A stretch of DNA of 64,000 nucleotides, from assembly GCF_900107605.1 (NCBI RefSeq), contig NZ_FNQJ01000007.1, positions 1 through 64,000 on the forward strand, read 5' to 3'. The translations under genes and the position numbers were made by a program. The notes under the pieces were generated by a model. The model was not told where the DNA came from. It did no database searches and worked only from the letters and a program-made list of their open reading frames with translations. The DNA is from Acidovorax soli (lineage in GTDB: Bacteria > Pseudomonadota > Gammaproteobacteria > Burkholderiales > Burkholderiaceae_C). This document shows, one piece after another, positions 8,645 to 17,838 of this stretch; position 1 is the first letter of the stretch; each line of letters begins with the position of its first letter.

Positions 8645-9229
8645 TCACTTCACCACGGTGGCGGAGTGGATGGTGACGGGGGTGATGGGCACGTTCTGGT
8701 GGCCGCCCTTGTTGCCGGTGGCCACGGCCTTGATCTTGTCCACCACGGCCGTGCCTTCGACCACCTTGCCGAACACGGCATAGCCGTGGCCGTCAGGCTG
8801 GGGGGCGTTGAGCATGGCGTTGGCCTTCACGTTGATGAAGAACTGCGCGGTGGCCGAGTTGGGGTTGGCCGTGCGGGCCATGGCGATGGTATAGGTGTCG
8901 TTCTTGAGACCATTGGCCGCTTCGAGCGGGATGGGAGCCTTGGTGGGCTTTTGCACCATGTCGGCCGTGAAGCCGCCGCCCTGGATCATGAAGCCGTCGA
9001 TGACGCGGTGGAATACCGTGCCGTCGTAGTGCTTGTCGTTCACATACGCCAGGAAGTTCTCGACCGTCTTGGGCGCTTTGGCGGGATCGAGCTGCAGCAC
9101 GATGTCGCCCATGGAGGTGGCCAGTTTGACCTTGGGAGCGTCTTGTGCCTGCACCGGGCTTGCTATTGAAAACACAGCCGATAACGCAATGCCAGTGAGC
9201 GCAATGGTCGTTTTTCTTTTGGAAATCAT
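8645..9229 (-). CDS. ppiA: Periplasmic peptidyl-prolyl cis-trans isomerase A
   Basis: Exported cyclophilin of 194 residues. The start at 9229 ([13 protein letters not shown]) is set by a strong AAGGAG eight bases upstream on the minus strand; longer in-frame extensions have no such site. The signal peptide ends at VQA/QD. Catalytic cyclophilin motifs [13 protein letters not shown] and [16 protein letters not shown] are intact. It assists folding of exported proteins. First of the tightly spaced ppiA-ppiB-lpxH genes; the TPR gene lies 139 bases further upstream. Confidence 0.94.
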   Translation of the reverse strand: MISKRKTTIALTGIALSAVFSIASPVQAQDAPKVKLATSMGDIVLQLDPAKAPKTVENFLAYVNDKHYDGTVFHRVIDGFMIQGGGFTADMVQKPTKAPIPLEAANGLKNDTYTIAMARTANPNSATAQFFINVKANAMLNAPQPDGHGYAVFGKVVEGTAVVDKIKAVATGNKGGHQNVPITPVTIHSATVVK

Positions 9230-9368
9230 GCAGAACTCCTTGAGTGAATCAGAACCGCAGAGCATTGGGACCTGGTCGCTGCAGCGATGAAAATATGGCG
9301 CTGAAGCTACCACCGGCCCGCCAGCGGGGCCGGCCGCATGGCTACAAACCCCTGCCCGCGAACGGTTG

Positions 9369-9932
9369 TCAGGGGCGTGAAGCCGCGGGCTTGGCCGCAG
9401 CGCGGGCAGCGGCGGGCTGGAACAGCTCGCGCAGCTGGGCCTGCTTCAATTTGACGGTGGGGTTGTTGGCCTCCATCTGCTGCGCCTTGGCATAGGCCTG
9501 GTAGGCCAGCCGGGCGTAGATGTCGCCCAGGTTCTCGTGCGCCGCCGCGTAGGAGGGGTTGTTGCGCACCGCCATCTCCAGCGCCGTGCGGGCCTTGTCC
9601 AGCTGGTTCTGGCTGGCGTAGATCACCGCCAGGTTGTTGTAGGGCTCGGGCAGCTCGGGGTATTCCTGAATGAGCTGGGTGAAGGTGGTGATGGCCGCAT
9701 CGGTCTGGCCGAGGTCGGTCTGCGCCACGCCGCGCAGAAAGCGCAGCTGCGGATCGCGCGGGGCGGCCGTCAGGCGCTGGTCTGCCTTGCCCAGGGCTTC
9801 GGCGGCCTTGCCGCTCTTGAGCAACTGGGTGATCTCGGCGTAGTCGCTGGCATGGGCCATGCCAGCGCCCAGCCATGCGGTCAGGGCCAGCAGGCGCAAA
9901 AGTCGGGAAAGGGTGCTGCGGACTTGCTTCAT
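9369..9932 (-). CDS. Exported tetratricopeptide-repeat protein
   Basis: A 187-residue protein with a signal peptide ending at MAHA/SDYAE and about three TPR units between residues 30 and 160 (e.g. [38 protein letters not shown]). The tail is Ala/Arg/Pro-rich. TPRs mediate protein-protein contacts; the partner is unknown. The gene heads the minus-strand group with ppiA-ppiB-lpxH, an association common in betaproteobacteria. This suggests a role in envelope protein folding or assembly, but that is inference. Confidence 0.82.
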   Translation of the reverse strand: MKQVRSTLSRLLRLLALTAWLGAGMAHASDYAEITQLLKSGKAAEALGKADQRLTAAPRDPQLRFLRGVAQTDLGQTDAAITTFTQLIQEYPELPEPYNNLAVIYASQNQLDKARTALEMAVRNNPSYAAAHENLGDIYARLAYQAYAKAQQMEANNPTVKLKQAQLRELFQPAAARAAAKPAASRP

Positions 9933-10147
9933 GGAGGGAGGGAGGAGATGGGCACCGTCCGGTGCCGGGCGGGGCTTATACTTCGGCGGATTGTAGCTGA
10001 GGGGGTTGCCAGGGCGGTACGCTGTTGCCGCTGGTGATTTTGCCGGGCGCCCAGGGCTGGGCGCATCCCCTTGCGGGGCCCGTACCTTTCGCTACCGGGT
10101 GAACCGGCTTCACCCGTCTTCCATCCAGTTCCCGTTACAGAAACCCC
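9933..10147. other. Divergent intergenic region TPR gene / cysS with two leader hairpins
   Basis: The cysS leader contains two adjacent hairpins: an 8-bp stem at 10047-10064 and a short CCCC/GGGG stem just after it. I see no T-box or known riboswitch. A TATAA-like element at about 9977-9982, read on the minus strand, could be the -10 box of the TPR gene. Confidence 0.4.
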
Positions 10148-11524
10148 ATGAGCTTGCGCATCTACAACACGCTGTCGCGTGCATTGGAGGATTTTTCCCC
10201 GCTCGAACCCGGCCATGTGCGCATGTATGTGTGCGGCATGACCATCTACGACCTGTGCCATATCGGCCACGCCCGCATGATGATGGCGTTCGATGTGGTG
10301 CAGCGCTGGCTGAAAAGCAGCGGCTACCGCGTCACCTACGTACGCAACATCACCGACATCGACGACAAGATCATCCGGCGCGCGCTGGAGCGGGGCATCA
10401 CCATCCGCCAGCTCACCGACGAGATGATCGTCGCCATGCACCAGGACATCGGCGCTCTGGGCATCGAGCCGCCGGCGCTGGAGCCGCGCGCCACCGAATA
10501 TGTGCCCCAGATGCTGTCGCTGATCGGCCAGCTCGAAGGCAAGGGCCTGGCCTACCGTGCCACCAATGGCGACGTGAACTACGCGGTGCGCAAGTTTGCG
10601 GGCTACGGCAAGCTCTCGGGCAAGTCGCTCGACGAATTGCGTGCGGGCGAGCGCGTGGCCGTGCCGGATGGCAAGGAAGATCCGCTCGATTTCGTGCTCT
10701 GGAAATCCGCCAAGGAGGGCGAACCGCCCGAGGCCAAGTGGGACAGCTCCTTCGGCACGGGCCGCCCTGGCTGGCACATCGAATGCTCGGCCATGAGCTG
10801 CGCCACGCTGGGCGAGACTTTCGACATCCATGGTGGCGGGGCCGACCTGCAGTTCCCGCACCATGAGAACGAAATCGCCCAGAGCGAAGGCGCCACCGGC
10901 AAGCCGCTGGCCAGGTTCTGGGTGCACAACGGCTTCGTGCGCGTGGACAACGAGAAGATGAGTAAGTCGCTGGGCAACTTCTTCACCATCCGCGATGTGC
11001 TCCAGAGCTACGACGCCGAAACGGTGCGCTTTTTCATCGTGCGTGCCCACTACCGCAGTGCGCTCAACTACAGCGACGCCCACCTCGACGACGCGCGCCA
11101 GTCCCTCAAGCGGCTGTACACGGCGCTGAGCCTGGTAGCCCCGGCCCAGGTTTCCATCGACTGGAACGAGCCCCATGCCGCACGTTTCAAGGCGGCCATG
11201 GACGAAGACTTCGGCACACCCGAGGCGATTGCCGTATTGTTCGACCTGGCCAGCGAGGTCAACAAGACCCGTTCGCCCGAACTGGCAGGATTGCTCAAGG
11301 CGCTGGCAGGCTGCCTGGGGTTGCTGCAAGGCGATCCGCAGGCCTTCCTGCAGGCTGGGGCGGGCTATGACGAGGCCGCCATCCAGGCGCAGATCGCCGC
11401 CCGTGCTGCCGCCAAGGCGGGCAAGGATTTTGCGGAGGCTGATCGCATCCGCAACGCCCTGCTGGCCCAGGGCATCGTGCTCAAGGATTCGGCCGCTGGA
11501 ACGACCTGGGAAGCCGCACAGTGA
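10148..11524 (+). CDS. cysS: Cysteine--tRNA ligase
   Basis: Class I synthetase charging tRNA-Cys, 458 residues. The zinc ligand Cys29 (YVCGMT), the HIGH motif at 38-41 (CHIGHARM), the second zinc region GWHIECSAM and HHENE, and KMSKS at 270-274 are all intact. The C-terminal DALR-like helical domain ends with the usual short anticodon region ([16 protein letters not shown]). Catalysis and zinc-based discrimination against serine should be normal. It is divergent from the TPR-ppi-lpxH group. Confidence 0.97.
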   Translation: MSLRIYNTLSRALEDFSPLEPGHVRMYVCGMTIYDLCHIGHARMMMAFDVVQRWLKSSGYRVTYVRNITDIDDKIIRRALERGITIRQLTDEMIVAMHQDIGALGIEPPALEPRATEYVPQMLSLIGQLEGKGLAYRATNGDVNYAVRKFAGYGKLSGKSLDELRAGERVAVPDGKEDPLDFVLWKSAKEGEPPEAKWDSSFGTGRPGWHIECSAMSCATLGETFDIHGGGADLQFPHHENEIAQSEGATGKPLARFWVHNGFVRVDNEKMSKSLGNFFTIRDVLQSYDAETVRFFIVRAHYRSALNYSDAHLDDARQSLKRLYTALSLVAPAQVSIDWNEPHAARFKAAMDEDFGTPEAIAVLFDLASEVNKTRSPELAGLLKALAGCLGLLQGDPQAFLQAGAGYDEAAIQAQIAARAAAKAGKDFAEADRIRNALLAQGIVLKDSAAGTTWEAAQ

Positions 11525-11542
11525 TTTTTTTGAATATGAAAT

Positions 11543-12244
11543 ATGCCCCCAGGGCATACGGGGCGAGCAGTGGTAGCTTCTAAAAATGTAGCGACCGAGG
11601 TGCTCGCTTCGTCTGGCCCGGCGTTGGCCACGCCCGATTACTGGGCCGAGGCCTGCAAGCACCTGATGAAGAAGGACCGGGTGATGAAGCGCCTGATCCC
11701 CCAGTTTGGCGACGCGGCCCTGCAGACACGGGGTGATGCGTTCACCACGCTGGCGCGTTCTATCGTGGGGCAACAGATTTCGGTGAAGGCGGCGCAAACC
11801 GTGTGGGAGCGTTTTGCCGCACTGCCGCGCAGCATGAAGCCCGGCCATGTGCTCAAGCTCAAGATCGACGACATGCGGGCCGCCGGCCTGTCGGCCCGCA
11901 AGGTCGACTATCTGGTGGACCTGGCCCTGCACTTCGAGGGCGGCAAGCTGCATGTCAAGGACTGGGCGGCCATGGACGACGAGGCCATCATCGCCGAGCT
12001 GGTGGCCATCCGTGGCATCGGCCGCTGGACGGCCGAGATGTTTCTGATCTTTTATCTGATGCGGCCCAATGTTCTGCCATTGGACGACGTGGGCTTGATC
12101 AACGGCATCAGCCAGAACTATTTTTCGGGTGATCCCGTCAGCCGCAGCGATGCCCGCGAGGTGGCCGAGGCCTGGAAGCCATGGTGCAGCGTGGCGACTT
12201 GGTATATTTGGCGATCGCTCGACCCGTTGCCCGTGGCCTACTGA
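11543..12244 (+). CDS. DNA-3-methyladenine glycosylase II, AlkA-like
   Basis: Helix-hairpin-helix GPD-family glycosylase that removes alkylated purines from DNA. It has the HhH segment [14 protein letters not shown] followed by an Asp-Asp pair in LPLDDVGL (D181/D182), one of which is the catalytic aspartate. There is no iron-sulphur loop. At about 224-233 residues it is shorter than E. coli AlkA (282), lacking that protein's N-terminal domain, like many short bacterial members. The start is uncertain: ATG at 11543, or GTG at 11570 giving 224 residues. It follows cysS by 18 bases and is probably co-transcribed with it and with accA. Confidence 0.88.
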   Translation: MPPGHTGRAVVASKNVATEVLASSGPALATPDYWAEACKHLMKKDRVMKRLIPQFGDAALQTRGDAFTTLARSIVGQQISVKAAQTVWERFAALPRSMKPGHVLKLKIDDMRAAGLSARKVDYLVDLALHFEGGKLHVKDWAAMDDEAIIAELVAIRGIGRWTAEMFLIFYLMRPNVLPLDDVGLINGISQNYFSGDPVSRSDAREVAEAWKPWCSVATWYIWRSLDPLPVAY

Positions 12245-12326
12245 GGCCCGTTTCATCAGTCATGAACCGGTTGCAACATGGGCCTCGCACCAGAGGCACC
12301 CAGGGCGCGACCCAAGGAGAAATACG

Positions 12327-13304
12327 TTGGCGAAAAAGACCTTTCTGGATTTCGAGCAACCGATTGCCGAACTCGAATCCAAAATCGAAGAACTGCGCTA
12401 CGTGCAGACGGAAAGCGCGGTCGATATCTCGGAAGAAATTGACCAGCTCAGCAAGAAGAGCCAGCAGCTCACCAAGGACATCTACAGCGAGCTGAGCCCC
12501 TGGCAGATCACCAAGATCGCCCGCCACCCCGAGCGCCCCTACACGCTCGATTACGTGCGCGACATCTTCACCGACTTCGTCGAGCTGCACGGTGACCGCC
12601 ACTACGCGGACGACCTGTCCATCGTGGGCGGCCTGGCGCGCTTCAATGGCCACGCCTGCATGGTGCTGGGCCACCAGAAAGGGCGCGACACCAAGGAGCG
12701 CGCCATGCGCAACTTCGGCATGAGCAAGCCCGAGGGCTACCGCAAGGCCCTGCGCCTCATGAAGACGGCCGAGAAGTTCAAGCTGCCCGTGTTCACGTTT
12801 GTCGACACGCCCGGCGCCTACCCCGGCATCGATGCCGAGGAGCGCGGCCAGTCCGAGGCCATCGGCCGCAACATCTTCGAGATGGCGCAGCTTGAAGTGC
12901 CCATCATCACCACCATCATCGGCGAAGGCGGCTCCGGCGGCGCGCTCGCCATCAGCGTGGCTGACCAGGTGGTGATGCTGCAATACGCTATCTATTCCGT
13001 GATCAGTCCCGAGGGCTGCGCGTCCATCCTCTGGAAGACCAGCGAGAAGGCCCAGGAAGCGGCCGACGCCCTGGGCATCACCGCGCACCGCCTCAAGGCG
13101 CTGGGCCTGGTGGACAAGATCGTGAGCGAGCCCGTGGGCGGCGCCCACCGCGATCCCAAGCAGATGGCGGCTTTCCTCAAGCGTGCGCTGGGCGATGCCT
13201 TCCGCCAGGTGGCCGATCTCAAGACCAAGGATCTGCTCGACCGCCGTTATGACCGGCTGCAAAGCTATGGCCGTTTCACCGACACCAAGGCCGACAGCCG
13301 CTGA
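12327..13304 (+). CDS. accA: Acetyl-CoA carboxylase carboxyltransferase subunit alpha
   Basis: Alpha subunit of the carboxyltransferase that, with AccD, moves the carboxyl group from biotin to acetyl-CoA in the first step of fatty acid synthesis. The protein is 325 residues, matching the family. The first segment is a coiled-coil-like region ([16 protein letters not shown]), followed by the crotonase-fold CoA-binding core with [15 protein letters not shown] and [12 protein letters not shown]. The start codon is TTG, chosen because AAGGAG at 12314-12319 stands seven bases before it and the protein begins exactly at the family's conserved N-terminus. A terminator-like hairpin follows the gene. 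Confidence 0.96.
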   Translation: MAKKTFLDFEQPIAELESKIEELRYVQTESAVDISEEIDQLSKKSQQLTKDIYSELSPWQITKIARHPERPYTLDYVRDIFTDFVELHGDRHYADDLSIVGGLARFNGHACMVLGHQKGRDTKERAMRNFGMSKPEGYRKALRLMKTAEKFKLPVFTFVDTPGAYPGIDAEERGQSEAIGRNIFEMAQLEVPIITTIIGEGGSGGALAISVADQVVMLQYAIYSVISPEGCASILWKTSEKAQEAADALGITAHRLKALGLVDKIVSEPVGGAHRDPKQMAAFLKRALGDAFRQVADLKTKDLLDRRYDRLQSYGRFTDTKADSR

Positions 13305-13350
13305 CCCCGTGGTGGTGACGGCGACCGCCTTCACCTTGCACCCGTGCCAT

Positions 13351-13369
13351 GGCCCCGCAAGGGGCCTTT
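13351..13369 (+). terminator. Possible terminator after accA
   Basis: Six-bp GC stem GGCCCC/GGGGCC with loop GCAA followed by TTTGCATT. The T-run is short, so termination may be partial, with tilS starting 47 bases later. Confidence 0.5.
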
Positions 13370-13415
13370 GCATTGATGCGGACGCTTTTGCGTCACGGGC
13401 GCAGAAGGGCGCGCA

Positions 13416-14378
13416 GTGACGCTGCCATTTGACACCGCCATGGCGGCCTTTTCGCCCGCATTGCCATTGGCCGTGGGGCTGAGTGGTGGCGCCGATTCGA
13501 CGGCGCTGCTGCTCGCCTGTGCGCAGAAATGGCCGGGGCAGGTGCAGGCCATTCATGTGCACCACGGCCTGCAGGCCGCGGCCGATGATTTCGAACAGCA
13601 TTGCCGCGCATTGTGCAGGCGCCTGCAGGTTCCGCTGACCGTGCAGCGCATCGACGCACGCCACGCATCGGGCGAAAGCCCCGAAGATGCTGCGCGCCGG
13701 GCAAGATACAAGGCTTTTGAGGCTGTGGCGCTCGCCAGTAATGCGCAAAATGCCATTCATTCAATAGCATTGGCCCAGCATGCGGATGACCAGGTCGAGA
13801 CGCTGCTGCTGGCTTTGTCGCGCGGCGCCGGCGTGGCGGGGCTGGCCGCCATGCCCGCTGACTGGGAGCGGGGCGGCGTTCGCTGGCACCGGCCCCTGCT
13901 GCGCGTGGCGGGGGTGCAGGTGCGTGACTGGTTGCGTGCGCAGGGGCAGGATTGGGTGGAAGACCCCACCAACACCGACGAGCGCTTCACGCGCAACCGC
14001 ATCCGGGCGCAGCTGCTGCCCGCTCTGGATGCGGCTTTTCCGGCCTTTCGCGACACGTTTGCGCGCTCTGCGTCCCATGCCGCCCAGGCCGCCGAGTTGC
14101 TGGACGAGCTGGCGCAGCAGGACCTGGCCCTCACGGGATCGCCCCCGGAGATTCGGCTATTGCAGGGGCTCAGCCGTGCGCGCCAGGCCAATGTCCTGCG
14201 CCACTGGCTGCGCGTGGCGCATGCCACCACCCCCTCCGCCGCGCAGCTGGGGGAGCTGCTGGACCAGCTGGCGGCCTGCACCACGCGCGGCCACCGCATT
14301 CACATCAAGGTGGGGCGGGGGTTCGTGGTGCGCTCGGGGCCACGCCTCGATTGGTACAATCCCGAGGTTTTGGTCTAA
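13416..14378 (+). CDS. tilS: tRNA(Ile)-lysidine synthase
   Basis: Converts cytidine 34 of tRNA-Ile(CAU) to lysidine, changing both codon recognition and aminoacylation; essential in most bacteria. The PP-loop SGGADS is at residues 23-28, followed by HVHHGLQ, ASGESPEDAARRARY and RPLL. The protein ends at 320 residues after the middle domain, so it lacks the C-terminal TilS_C region of the 432-residue E. coli enzyme. Start is a GTG at 13416 with only a weak RBS; an ATG at 13440 is an alternative. Residues around SNAQNAIHSIALAQHADD look slightly long against the family. Confidence 0.93.
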   Translation: MTLPFDTAMAAFSPALPLAVGLSGGADSTALLLACAQKWPGQVQAIHVHHGLQAAADDFEQHCRALCRRLQVPLTVQRIDARHASGESPEDAARRARYKAFEAVALASNAQNAIHSIALAQHADDQVETLLLALSRGAGVAGLAAMPADWERGGVRWHRPLLRVAGVQVRDWLRAQGQDWVEDPTNTDERFTRNRIRAQLLPALDAAFPAFRDTFARSASHAAQAAELLDELAQQDLALTGSPPEIRLLQGLSRARQANVLRHWLRVAHATTPSAAQLGELLDQLAACTTRGHRIHIKVGRGFVVRSGPRLDWYNPEVLV

Positions 14379-14458
14379 CAACGGCACGAAAAACGGCGGC
14401 GCACCAAAACAGTGTTTAACCCGCGCTGCGGCTCCAGTTTCGTCACCCCCAATATCCC

Positions 14459-15727
14459 ATGGCATTGATCGTTCACAAATACGGCGGCACCTCGATGGGC
14501 TCCCCGGAGCGCATTCGCAACGTTGCCAAGCGCGTGGCCAAATGGGCGCGGGCCGGCCACCAGATGGTGGTGGTTCCCAGCGCCATGAGCGGCGAAACCA
14601 ACCGCCTGCTCGCCCTGGCCAAAGAGCTGGCTCCCCCACGCGCCACCCCTGCGTACCACCGCGAACTCGACATGCTGGCGGCCACCGGCGAGCAGGCTTC
14701 GTCTGCATTGCTGGCCATTGCGCTGCAGGCCGAAGGCATGGGCTCGGTCAGCTATGCCGGATGGCAAGTCCCCATCCGCACCGACAGCAGCTACACCAAG
14801 GCGCGCATCGAATCCATTGACGACCAGCGCGTGCGCGCCGATCTGAACAATGGCAAGGTCGTCATCGTGACCGGTTTCCAGGGCATCGACGACGAAGGCA
14901 ACATCACCACGCTGGGCCGTGGCGGCTCGGACACCTCGGCGGTGGCCGTGGCGGCCGCCATGAAGGCCGACGAGTGCCTGATCTACACCGATGTGGACGG
15001 CGTCTACACCACCGACCCGCGCGTGGTACCCGAGGCACGCCGCCTGCAAACGGTGAGCTTCGAGGAAATGCTGGAAATGGCCAGCCTGGGCTCCAAGGTG
15101 CTGCAAATCCGCTCGGTCGAATTCGCGGGCAAATACAAGGTGCCCATGCGCGTGCTCTCCAGCTTCACGCCCTGGGACATCGACATCAACGAAGAAGCCA
15201 AGTCCGGCACGCTGATCACTTTTGAGGAAGACGAAAAAATGGAACAAGCCGTCGTATCCGGCATCGCTTTCAACCGCGATGAAGCCAAGATTTCGGTGCT
15301 GGGCGTGCCCGACAAGCCAGGCATTGCCTACCAGATCCTGGGCGCCGTGGCTGACGCCAATATCGAAGTGGACGTGATCATCCAGAACGTCAGCAAGGAC
15401 GGCAAGACCGACTTCAGCTTCACCGTCAACCGCAACGACTACGCCCGCACGGTCGAACTGCTCAAGGAAAAAGTGCTACCCGAACTCGGCGCACAGGAAG
15501 TGGTCGGCGACACCAAGATCTGCAAGGTGAGCATTGTCGGTATCGGCATGCGCAGCCACGTAGGTGTGGCCAGCAAGATGTTCCGCACCCTGAGCGAAGA
15601 GGGCATCAACATCCAGATGATTTCCACCTCCGAGATCAAGACCTCGGTGGTCATCGATGAGAAATACATGGAACTGGCCGTGCGCACCCTGCACAAGGCC
15701 TTCGAACTCGACCAGCCAGCCGCCTGA
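14459..15727 (+). CDS. lysC: Aspartate kinase
   Basis: Phosphorylates aspartate in the first step toward lysine, threonine and methionine. 422 residues: kinase domain with KYGGTSMG (7-14), the Asp-binding FQGIDDEGNITTLGRGGSDTS split over two conserved stretches, and two ACT domains from about residue 265 that bind feedback effectors. No homoserine dehydrogenase is fused. An in-frame ATG at 15239 (residue 261) has GAGGAAG eight bases upstream, exactly at the kinase/ACT junction, so a separate beta chain of 162 residues may also be made. Monofunctional and probably lysine/threonine-sensitive, as is usual in betaproteobacteria. No lysine riboswitch is visible upstream. Confidence 0.96.
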   Translation: MALIVHKYGGTSMGSPERIRNVAKRVAKWARAGHQMVVVPSAMSGETNRLLALAKELAPPRATPAYHRELDMLAATGEQASSALLAIALQAEGMGSVSYAGWQVPIRTDSSYTKARIESIDDQRVRADLNNGKVVIVTGFQGIDDEGNITTLGRGGSDTSAVAVAAAMKADECLIYTDVDGVYTTDPRVVPEARRLQTVSFEEMLEMASLGSKVLQIRSVEFAGKYKVPMRVLSSFTPWDIDINEEAKSGTLITFEEDEKMEQAVVSGIAFNRDEAKISVLGVPDKPGIAYQILGAVADANIEVDVIIQNVSKDGKTDFSFTVNRNDYARTVELLKEKVLPELGAQEVVGDTKICKVSIVGIGMRSHVGVASKMFRTLSEEGINIQMISTSEIKTSVVIDEKYMELAVRTLHKAFELDQPAA

Positions 15728-15755
15728 AACCGCCAGAAATGCCTCGGAAATGAGG

Positions 15756-15761
15756 CATAAT
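15756..15761 (+). promoter_or_regulatory. Possible -10 box for tRNA-Ser
   Basis: CATAAT ten bases before the mature tRNA 5' end. No good -35 hexamer is seen at the right distance. The hairpin TGCCTC/GAGGCA just upstream (15740-15757) could be a weak lysC terminator. Confidence 0.4.
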
Positions 15762-15770
15762 AGCGGGATT

Positions 15771-15863
15771 GGAAACGTGACCGAGTGGCCGAAGGTGCTC
15801 CCCTGCTAAGGGAGTATGGGGTGTAGAGCCTCATCGAGGGTTCGAATCCCTCCGTTTCCGCCA
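15771..15863 (+). tRNA. tRNA-Ser (anticodon GCT)
   Basis: 93-nt class II tRNA with acceptor GGAAACG pairing with CGTTTCC, an anticodon stem CTCCC/GGGAG enclosing CTGCTAA (anticodon GCT, reads AGC/AGU), a long variable arm typical of serine tRNAs, T-loop TTCGAAT and encoded CCA. Confidence 0.97.
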
Positions 15864-15870
15864 AGCAACA

Positions 15871-15898
15871 AAGCCCTGCATGTCAGGGCTTTTTTTTT
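15871..15898 (+). terminator. Terminator of tRNA-Ser
   Basis: Stem AGCCCTG/CAGGGCT with a 5-nt loop followed by eight further Ts, directly after the tRNA. It also separates it from the convergent hslR. Confidence 0.92.
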
Positions 15899-15961
15899 CA
15901 TCCGGTGTGTGAGGTGGTCATCGGCCCACGCGGCGCTTGCAGAGGCAGCGCTCAGGTGGCG

Positions 15962-16381
15962 TCATTCATCGATGGATGCGCTCCAGCGGTCGCCCCAGTC
16001 CTGGGCGCGGTCAATGTTGCGCCGGTCCCTTTTGGTCGGGCGGCCTTCCTGCAGTGTTGCGGCGGGTTCGGGGGCCAGCCGGCGCTGTTCGGCGGCTTTT
16101 TCACGGGCGGCGATGCTGTCGGCGGTTTCCTCATACAGGCGTTGTGCGATGGGGGCGGGGCCGCGTGCGCCACTCAAGCCTCGTACGAGCACCGTGCGTG
16201 CGACCGGGCCCTGGCGCAAGGCCACGGTGTCGCCGCAGCGCAGGTCGCGGGCGGCCTTGGCGGGCTGGCCGTTTACGGTGACGCGGCCTTTGCCGATTTC
16301 TTCGGTGGCCAGGCTGCGGGTTTTGTAGAACCGCGCACACCACAGCCATTTGTCCAGTCGCATCGTTTCGGGGGCATTCAT
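15962..16381 (-). CDS. hslR: S4-domain RNA-binding heat-shock protein Hsp15
   Basis: A 139-residue protein with an N-terminal S4 RNA-binding domain (MRLDKWLWCARFYKTRSLA through VTVNGQPAKAARDLRCGD, residues 7-50) and a basic C-terminal tail. E. coli Hsp15 binds free 50S subunits still carrying a nascent chain and helps recycle them after heat shock. Its start overlaps the tctE stop by four bases (ATGA), so here it sits at the end of the tctDE operon, an arrangement not related to its known function. Confidence 0.9.
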   Translation of the reverse strand: MNAPETMRLDKWLWCARFYKTRSLATEEIGKGRVTVNGQPAKAARDLRCGDTVALRQGPVARTVLVRGLSGARGPAPIAQRLYEETADSIAAREKAAEQRRLAPEPAATLQEGRPTKRDRRNIDRAQDWGDRWSASIDE

Positions 16382-17838
16382 GGAGAGGATTGTGACGCGG
16401 TGGTTGTCGGTAAGGTAGCGGCGGGCGGGGGCAGCGGCAGGTGCACGACGGCATCCAGCCCCGCCACAAGACCCGATTCCATGCGGTTGGTCAGCGCAAT
16501 GCTGCCGCCCAGCGCCTGCACGATCTCGTGGCAGATGGCCAGACCCAGGCCGCTGCCGGTGCGCACGTCGCCCGCCGAGAAGGGCTGGAAAAGGCGGGCG
16601 GCCAGTTCATCGTCGATGCCGCTGCCATGGTCGCTTATGCAGAGCACCGCCTGGTGATCGGTGCAGCGCAGTTCCACCGCCAGCTCGCTGCCTTGCGGGG
16701 CATGGCGAATGGCGTTGTGCAGCAGATTGCGGGCCAGCTCGCGCAGCATCCATTCGTGGGCAAATACCGTTGCCGGCTCGGTATGGATGCCAAAGTCGAG
16801 GTCGCGCTGCGCGATCAGGGGTGACAGATCCAGCGCCACCGCGCGCAGGAGGTCATCGAACCGGGTCGGCGGTGGTGTGCTTTGCTGGCGCAACTGTTCG
16901 ACCTTGGCGAGGGCGAGCATCTGGTTGGCCAGTTGCGTGGCGCGGTCCACGGTGTCGCTGATTTCCCGCAGGGCCTGGTGCGGGGGTACATCGCCGTGCA
17001 GTGCGGACTGCACCTGTGTCTTGAGCACGGCCAGCGGTGTGCGCAGCTGGTGCGAGGTGTCGCGCACAAACCGTTTCTGGTGGCGCAGCAGATGCTGCAG
17101 CCGTTGCATGACCTGGTTGGTGCTGTCGATCAGGGGTTGCAGTTCTCGGGGTGCCGAGCTGGCTGCAATCGGACTGAGGTCGCCATCGGGCCGCGCTTGC
17201 AATTGCTGGCTGAGCTGGCGCACCGGGCGGGTGGCCCGCTGCACGACGATGACCACGGTGAGCGCGATCACGGCAATCAGCAGCGCTTGCCGGGCCAGCG
17301 TGTTCCACAGGATCTGCAGCGCCAGGGTTTCGCGCACTTCCAGTGTCTCTGCCACCTGGATGACCGCCATCCCGCGGCCGCTGGCACTGGCCACGGGTTG
17401 CAGCAGCACGGCCACGCGCACGCGGTCGCCGCGGAATTGGTCGTCATAAAAGTCCACCAGCGCCGCATACGGAGGGCGATCCGGAATGCGCCCCTGCCAT
17501 GCTGGAAGTTCGGCAAACCCCGAGACCATTGCTCCCTGCAGGGTGGAGATGCGGTAGAACATGTGGCTTTGGTTGTCGGCCTCGAAGGCCTCCAGGGCCG
17601 CATAGGGCACGATGGCGCGCAATTGCGCCGCGTCGTCGTAGCCCGACACATCCAGCTGTTCGCTGATGGTCTTGGCCGATGCCAGCAAGGTGCGGTCGTA
17701 GGCCGTGTTCAGGGATGTCAGTGTCTGCCGGTACAGGCTGAGCGTGTTGAAGCCGATGAACGCCACCACGGGCAGCAGGATGCCCAGCAGCAACCGCCTG
17801 CGCAGCGACGGCGCACGCAAGGCAGCCGTCCTTGTCAC
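16378..17838 (-). CDS. tctE: Sensor histidine kinase of the tricarboxylate system
   Basis: Membrane histidine kinase of 486 residues. A first TM segment lies at about residues 14-34 (LLLGILLPVVAFIGF), then a periplasmic sensor domain to about 185, a second TM (LLIAVIALTVVIVV), a HAMP region, the dimerisation box RDTSHQLRTP with phospho-accepting His263, and an ATPase domain with N box, DHGSGID and TGSGLGLAI. It begins with GTG overlapping the tctD stop (GTGA). It is assigned as TctE because it is paired with an OmpR-type regulator and divergent from tctCBA. Expected signal: citrate or another tricarboxylate. Confidence 0.88.
   Translation of the reverse strand: MTRTAALRAPSLRRRLLLGILLPVVAFIGFNTLSLYRQTLTSLNTAYDRTLLASAKTISEQLDVSGYDDAAQLRAIVPYAALEAFEADNQSHMFYRISTLQGAMVSGFAELPAWQGRIPDRPPYAALVDFYDDQFRGDRVRVAVLLQPVASASGRGMAVIQVAETLEVRETLALQILWNTLARQALLIAVIALTVVIVVQRATRPVRQLSQQLQARPDGDLSPIAASSAPRELQPLIDSTNQVMQRLQHLLRHQKRFVRDTSHQLRTPLAVLKTQVQSALHGDVPPHQALREISDTVDRATQLANQMLALAKVEQLRQQSTPPPTRFDDLLRAVALDLSPLIAQRDLDFGIHTEPATVFAHEWMLRELARNLLHNAIRHAPQGSELAVELRCTDHQAVLCISDHGSGIDDELAARLFQPFSAGDVRTGSGLGLAICHEIVQALGGSIALTNRMESGLVAGLDAVVHLPLPPPAATLPTTTASQSSP

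Noticed and set aside
10021-10147. T-box leader of cysS
   Set aside because: No T-box consensus or specifier loop is visible, and T-boxes are not typical of betaproteobacteria. Only two simple hairpins occur.
14379-14458. Lysine riboswitch before lysC
   Set aside because: The 80-base gap is too short for the motif and has none of its conserved stems.
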